Below, in pieces: positions 59,244-64,000 of a stretch of 64,000 nucleotides of DNA; position 1 is the first letter of the stretch, and each line of letters starts with the position of its first letter. A model generated the notes under the pieces. It was not told the DNA's origin. It worked only from the letters and a program-made list of their open reading frames with translations, and made no database searches. The stretch spans positions 1,736,001-1,800,000 of the forward strand of contig CP053418.1 in the NCBI GenBank assembly GCA_013127575.1. Reading direction: 5' to 3'. This DNA is from Ramlibacter terrae. GTDB lineage: Bacteria > Pseudomonadota > Gammaproteobacteria > Burkholderiales > Burkholderiaceae_C. Made by a program: the position numbers and the translations under genes.

Positions 59244-60149
59244 ATGCGCTGGCGCAAGCTGGGTCGGTTGTACGCGGCCCCCGGTTCATGCAAAGCTTCG
59301 AAGCCATGCGGCCAATCCGCTCGCGGTGCACCTGCGGGGCGACGTCTTCCGCGTCTTCTTCAGCGGTCGTGACGAGGCCAATCGCTCTTCGGTAGGTTTC
59401 GTCGACGTCGACATCGTCCGCCTCGCGTGCGTCGCGACCTGCGACGAACCGGCGTTCGTGCACGGGCCGGCGGACAGCTTTCATTCGCACGGAGTCAGCA
59501 TAGGCTGCTGCTACGAAGCCTCCGGCACGCGCTACATGCTTTTCATGGGATGGCACCTGCCCGGGAGCGGCCACTGGTACGGGCAGATCGGGCGTCTGGT
59601 GGTCGGTGCCGACCTCGCTCTCACCGCCGACGGCGAGGCCCCGCTGCTGGCGCTCGACGCAGCCGATCCCATCAGCCTGTCCTATCCGTGGGTGGTGCCC
59701 TGCGCCGAAGGCTGGCGCATGTGGTACGGCTCGACCATCAGCTGGAACACCGGTGACGGCAGCATGCTCCACGTGATCAAGGAGGCTGCATCGGCCGATG
59801 GAACGACTGGACCCGCAGTGAACTCGCGGTGCCGTACCGCATGGGCGAGGCACAGGCTTTCTCGCGTCCGACCGTCGCGCAGCGCGCGGATGGCGGCTGG
59901 GACATGTGGTTCTCCTACCGGGACGACACCGGCACGAAGTACCGCATCGGCCGTGCGACCAGCCGCGACGGCCGCGAGTGGGCGTTGCGGCTCGAGGACG
60001 CAGGCATCGGCGTATCGGACGAAGGATGGGATTCCGAGATGGTGGAATACCCGTTCGTCTTCGATCACCGTGGTGAGCGCTACATGCTGTACTGCGGCAA
60101 CGGCTACGGGGAAACCGGTTTCGGAATCGCGGTGCTCGCCGAGCACTGA
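59244..60149 (+). CDS. Five-bladed beta-propeller, glycosidase-like protein (GH43/GH32 superfamily)
   Basis: About 303 residues. Repeats of the propeller type: LRGDVFRVFFSGRDEANRSS, TRYMLFMGWHLPGSGHWYGQ, EGWRMWYGSTISWNTGDGSM, GGWDMWFSYRDDTGTKYRIG, GERYMLYCGNGYGETGFGIA. This matches proteins annotated as glycosylase-like in O-antigen clusters. No secretion signal is visible with ATG 59244, so it is probably cytoplasmic and may be a sugar-modifying or accessory protein. The frame breaks near 59287, 59308 and 59795. Confidence 0.75.
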
Positions 60150-60184
60150 CGGAATTCCCGCTCCGGCTGCAGCGCCGTTGCGCG

Positions 60185-61328
60185 TCAGCGGTTCAGCCTG
60201 TCCACGATCGCGCAGGCCTGCGCGATGACCTCCTCCTGCCGCGACTCGAGTCCCACCCACAGCGGCAATCGAACCAGCGGTCCGCCAGGTCCTGCGTGAC
60301 CTGCAGGTCGCCCGAGGCGCGCCCGTAGCTGCGTCCGGCCGGCGAGCTGTGCAACGGCACATAGTGGAAGACGCAACTCATGCCCGCGCTCTCCATCTCC
60401 GAAATGAACCGGCTGCGCTGTTCCAGGCTGGGCAGCAGCAGGTAGTACATGTGGGCGTTGTGAACGCAGTGCGGCGGCACCACCGGCCGGCGCAGCTTGC
60501 CCGCCCGTTCGGCATCGGCGAAAGCCGCGTGGTACGTGTCCCAGAGCTGCATGCGGCGCCGCGTGATGTCGTCGGCCTCGTCCATCTGCGCACTGAGGAA
60601 GGCGGCGATGAGCTCGCTGGGCAGGTAGGAGGAGCCGAGGTCGACCCGGTGTACTTGTCGACCTGCCCGCGGAAGAACTGCGACCGGTTCGTCCCCTTCT
60701 CCCGGATGATCTCCGCGCGTTCCGCCAGCGCGGAACCGTTGACCAGAGCGCGCCGCCTTCGCCGGAAATGATGTTCTTGGTTTCATGGAACGACAGCGTC
60801 GCCATGTCGCCGATGGAGCCCAGCGCGCGCCCCTTGTAGGTTGCGAGCAGGGCCTGCGCCGCGTCTTCGATGACCAGCAGCCCATGCTTGCCGGCGAGCG
60901 CGATGATGGGGTCCATCTCGCACGCGACGCCGGCATAGTGCACCGGCACGATGGCCCGCGTGCGCGCGGTGATGGCCGCTTCGATCTTGCTCTCGTCGAG
61001 GTTCAGCGTGTCGGGCCGGATGTCCACGAACACCGGCACCGCGCCCCGCAGCACGAACGCGTTGGCGGTGGAGACGAAGGTGTACGAGGGCATGATCACC
61101 TCGTCCCCCGGCCGGATGTCCGCCAGGATCGCCGACATTTCGGGGCGGCCGTGCAGGAGTGCGTCAGGAGCGCCTTCTTCGAGCCCGTGCGTGTCTCGAG
61201 CCAGCGCGAACACTGGCGGGTGAAGGGGCCGTCGCCCGAAAGGCGGACGTTGCCGTGGGCCGGGCGATGTTCCACAGTTCCTTGCCCGTCATGTAAGGCC
61301 GGTTGAACGGGATGTGCGTGGGATTCAA
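60185..61328 (-). CDS. wecE: dTDP-4-amino-4,6-dideoxygalactose transaminase
   Basis: PLP-dependent sugar transaminase of the DegT/DnrJ/EryC1/StrS fold, about 382 residues, closely like E. coli WecE/RffA along its length: IPFNRPYMTGKELWNIA, ILADIRPGDEVIMPSYTFVS, VPVHYAGVACEMDPIIAL, VIEDAAQ, FHETKNI with the PLP Lys, EKGTNRSQFFRGQVDKYTW, YLLLPSLEQRSRF. It converts dTDP-4-keto-6-deoxyglucose to the 4-amino sugar used in surface glycans. Start TTG 61328 is preceded by GGAGG 7 bases upstream. The frame breaks near 61263, 61155, 60740, 60655 and 60273, each a CCWGG site. Confidence 0.92.
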
Positions 61329-61450
61329 CGTTCGCCCTCCAAAGGATCGTCGCCGGAGAAGGTCCGGCTGCGGTGACCATCATCGTAGAATTCATCGGCC
61401 AGCCCGTCGACGATGGTTCAACCACGTGCGAGACGAACTCGAAAGACTGA

Positions 61451-63248
61451 ATGATACGGACCCTCGCCGGACGGCTTCCCCGGGCGCTGATCGCGGCAGC
61501 GCTCCCGGCCGTTGCCCTCGGCCACGCGCTGTGGCTCTTCTCGCTGGCGGGCAAGGGATTCGATCTTACCGACGAATCCGTCAATACGCTGATCGCCATG
61601 TTCCCCGACAGCCAGTCGGGGCTCGTGACCCCGGCAGGGTACTTCACCACCTTCGTCTGGGCGCTGTCCGGCGACAGCATCCCGGTGTTCCGGTTGATCG
61701 GCATGGGCGTCCTCCTCGCGTGCGTGGCGGGTGCGGCAGCGGCGGCCGCCACCTACGCGCGCTCCATCGAGCTCGAAGTCGATGGGAGCGCGTGGCTGTT
61801 CCTGCTGGCTGCGGCGTGCGGCGCGACGGCGTTCTTCTACAAGGATTTCTATACCGTCGGTCCCAGCTACAACTGGCTGGCGATGGCGGGCCTGCTGGTG
61901 GTGCAGGCAGGCTTCTTCCTGCTGTTGTCCGGGTCGTCCGCGGCCGCTGCCCTTGCCATCGGCATCGGCGGCTTCCTGGCCTTCTCCGGAAAGCCGACCT
62001 CCGGCGTCGGCGTCCTGGCGGCACTGGTCTTCACGTGCCTTTTCCTGCCGGGGCGCTGGCGCTATCTCCGGGTCACGGCCGTGGGCGTCGCCATCGCCGT
62101 CGCAGCCGGCGTGGCCTTCATCGTGCTGTTCACGGGTGGACTGGCGCCGACTTACCGGAGATTCGTGTTCGGTGTCGAATACCTCCGGCTGGTGGAGTCG
62201 AACCATTCGGTCACCGGAAGCCTGGCGGCGCTGGCGAAGACGCTCGCCGTCACGCCATGGAAGGTGTTCCTCTTCACGCAGAAGGTCACGATCGCCGTCA
62301 TGCTCTTGGGCGTCTTCGTGGCATGGCGCCGGCAGCGGAGCACGGCCTTCGCGCTGGCCGGGCTGCTGCTGCTTTCGGGCGCCGAACTGTCCTTCCATGA
62401 CATCTCGGACGGCACGTTCAATATCTACGTGGTGACGTCGTTCCCGGCGACGCTGCTGGGCGGCGTGGTGGCCCTGAAGCTGTTGTCGCGGCGGGACCCG
62501 ACGCCGATCCCGCTGCGTGCGGTCCTGTTGCCGCTGCTGTTCGGCGCCGGCGTGGCGATCTCCCACGTCTTCGGCACCAACACGGCGCCCGGCAACAAGC
62601 TGATCCTGCCGGTCGTCGCGATCGTGCTGCCGCTGATGCTGGTCGCGCTGTGGGCGGAGCAAGTCCTGCGGCAGCGCGGCGTGACCGCGGCCGTCGCCCT
62701 CGTCGCCGTCGTGGCGGGCGCCGTGATGCTGCATCGAAGCGCGGACCTTCCGTTCCGCATCGAGGGCGGCCTTGCCCGGCAGACGGAGCCGGTCACCTTC
62801 CTGAACCAGTCCGGCGCGATCCGGCTGGATCCCGTCAAGGCGGCCTATGCCACGGACATCCTCCGGTCGGCTGCCTCGGCCGGCTGGCAGGCGGGCACGC
62901 CCCTGCTCAATCTCACCGGCCACACGCCCGGCGTGAACGTCATCCTGGATGCGCCCTTCGTCGGGTCGCCGCTGCTGATCAACGGCCCCCAGTACCGCGG
63001 CGGCCAGAACGCACTGGGACTCATCATCGGCAGCATGGCGCAGGAGACGCGGTCCGGGGCGTGGGTGTTCACGTCCACCAACGGCAAACTCCGCCGGACC
63101 CGGGCATCCTTCGCCGGGGGCGAGCAGCTTTCCGTGCGGCTACAGCCTGGTAGGCCGCTATACCTCCTATACCGGCGACAAGTACACCGAAGGCGCCCCC
63201 GAGATCCACGAACTGTGGCGGCCGGCGCCCCTCGCCGCCGGATGCTGA
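61451..63248 (+). CDS. Large polytopic membrane protein of the glycan region
   Basis: About 600 residues with roughly ten hydrophobic segments and a soluble C-terminal domain. The first loop [20 protein letters not shown] has acidic residues placed as in GT-C glycosyltransferases. Helices include [39 protein letters not shown] and [16 protein letters not shown]. The C-terminal part has [20 protein letters not shown] and, after a break near 63135, [20 protein letters not shown]. No family member with known function comes to mind; it could transfer a lipid-linked sugar. Divergent from wecE, convergent with galE. Confidence 0.72.
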
Positions 63249-63254
63249 GGCGGC

Positions 63255-64000
63255 TTACGCGCCGAGGTAGCCGCGGGGATTCTGGCGTTGCCAGCGCCAC
63301 GCATCGGTGCACATTTCCAGCAGCGAGTGCCGCGCCTCCCATCCCAGGATGCGGCGCGCGAGCGTGACGTCGGCATAGCACTCGGCCACGTCCCCGGGCC
63401 GGCGGTCGACGAGCCGGTACGGCACGGCGCCGCCGCTGGCCTGTTCGAAGGCGCGAACCAGTTCCAGCACGCTGTGGCCGCGGCCCGTTCCCGGGTTGAC
63501 CGTGAAGCTCGGTTCACCCCGAAGCAATGCCTCCACGGCCGCCACGTGGCCACGCGCCAGTCCTGCACGTGCAGGTAGTCGCGCACACCGGTGCCGTCGG
63601 GCGTCGGGTAGTCGTGACCGAAGATGCTCAGGTACGGCCTTGCCCCCACGGCCACCTGCGTGACGAAGGGCATGAGGTTGTTCGGGATGCCCGCCGGGTC
63701 TTCGCCGATCAGGCCGCTCGGATGCGCGCCCACCGGGTTGAAGTAGCGCAACGTGGCGATGCGCCAGGCCGGTTGCGCCATCCGCACGGCTTCCAGCATG
63801 TCCTCGATGACCAGCTTGGTGTGCCCGTACGGGTTGGCGTGGCTGCGCGGGAAGTCCTCGCGCACCGGGACCGAGGCGGGGTTTCCGTAGACGGCGGCGC
63901 TGCTGGAGAACACGAGCGTGGGCGCGCCCGGTGAATCCGGCCCGAGGTAGACGGCTTCCATCGCGCGCAGCAGGCTGGTGGCGCCGCCGAGGTTCCGGTG
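63255..64000 (-). CDS. galE: UDP-glucose 4-epimerase GalE (5' end beyond right edge)
   Basis: Interconverts UDP-glucose and UDP-galactose for glycan synthesis. About 248 of roughly 340 residues are in the window: [18 protein letters not shown] with the catalytic Ser, [14 protein letters not shown] with Tyr and Lys, [38 protein letters not shown], and [18 protein letters not shown]. The N-terminal NAD-binding third lies outside. One break near 63560 (GACCTGGCG). Confidence 0.93.
   Translation of the reverse strand, partial: PEPRRRHQPAARDGSRLPRAGFTGRAHARVLQQRRRLRKPRLGPGARGLPAQPRQPVRAHQAGHRGHAGSRADGATGLAHRHVALLQPGGRASERPDRRRPGGHPEQPHALRHAGGRGGKAVPEHLRSRLPDARRHRCARLPARAGLARGHVAAVEALLRGEPSFTVNPGTGRGHSVLELVRAFEQASGGAVPYRLVDRRPGDVAECYADVTLARRILGWEARHSLLEMCTDAWRWQRQNPRGYLGA

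Overview
The window is high-GC DNA from a betaproteobacterium, most likely Comamonadaceae or a close Burkholderiales relative. The evidence is the fused aroA-cmk gene, the gyrA / pheA-tyrA-aroA-cmk-rpsA-ihfB-lapA-lapB-rfaE-hldD block, TRAP and Bug-type (tripartite tricarboxylate transporter) solute receptors, and the style of the S1, GyrA and UbiG proteins. There are 58 recognisable protein genes and one tmRNA. No tRNA, rRNA, insertion sequence, prophage or CRISPR array was seen, and no gene-free stretch exceeds about 230 bases.

Sequence quality: 46 of the 58 genes, including rpsA, gyrA, aroA, pheA and modABC, only read through if the frame is changed one to six times. At about four fifths of these roughly 90 breaks, restoring a CCTGG or CCAGG pentamer repairs both the frame and the conserved protein. 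The breaks are therefore best read as consensus errors at CCWGG sites, not as pseudogenes. Gene coordinates below span the whole repaired gene.

Layout. 1-1901: TRAP permeases (dctQM). 2123-3369: SenA/EgtB-like enzyme. 3350-9376: oxyanion supply, with a ModE-like regulator/binding-domain chimera, tupBCA for tungstate and modABC for molybdate. 10113-17875: a Fis-type regulator and a carbon-monoxide-dehydrogenase-like molybdenum hydroxylase with maturation genes (coxS, coxL, coxM, MoxR, VWA and coxG types), whose XdhC partner lies at 24730-25782. Between them are a Bug-type solute receptor, an ABC system of the kind linked to PQQ-dependent alcohol oxidation (18892-22596), and a TonB receptor resembling the PQQ receptor PqqU/YncD.

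25848-33314: a second TRAP transporter (dctP apart from dctQM), an alpha/beta hydrolase and a large 5-oxoprolinase. 33387-49401: housekeeping genes for competence/DNA binding, LPS heptose and LPS assembly, ihfB, rpsA, aromatic amino acids, gyrA, an OmpA-family protein, ubiG and gph. 49453-49826: ssrA (tmRNA).

49852-64000: a surface-glycan region with membrane glycosyltransferase-like proteins, a DUF4838 protein, and a tightly coupled run of WbqC, GT2, PhyH-type dioxygenase, two methyltransferases, a hexapeptide acyltransferase and a five-bladed propeller hydrolase. It is followed by wecE, another polytopic membrane protein and galE, which is cut by the right edge.

Family of repeats: REP-like palindromes of the GTCATxCCCG...CGGGxATCCA type lie at 15093, 25810, 33327, 37516 and 43587, and one lies inside the aroA coding sequence at 41207.
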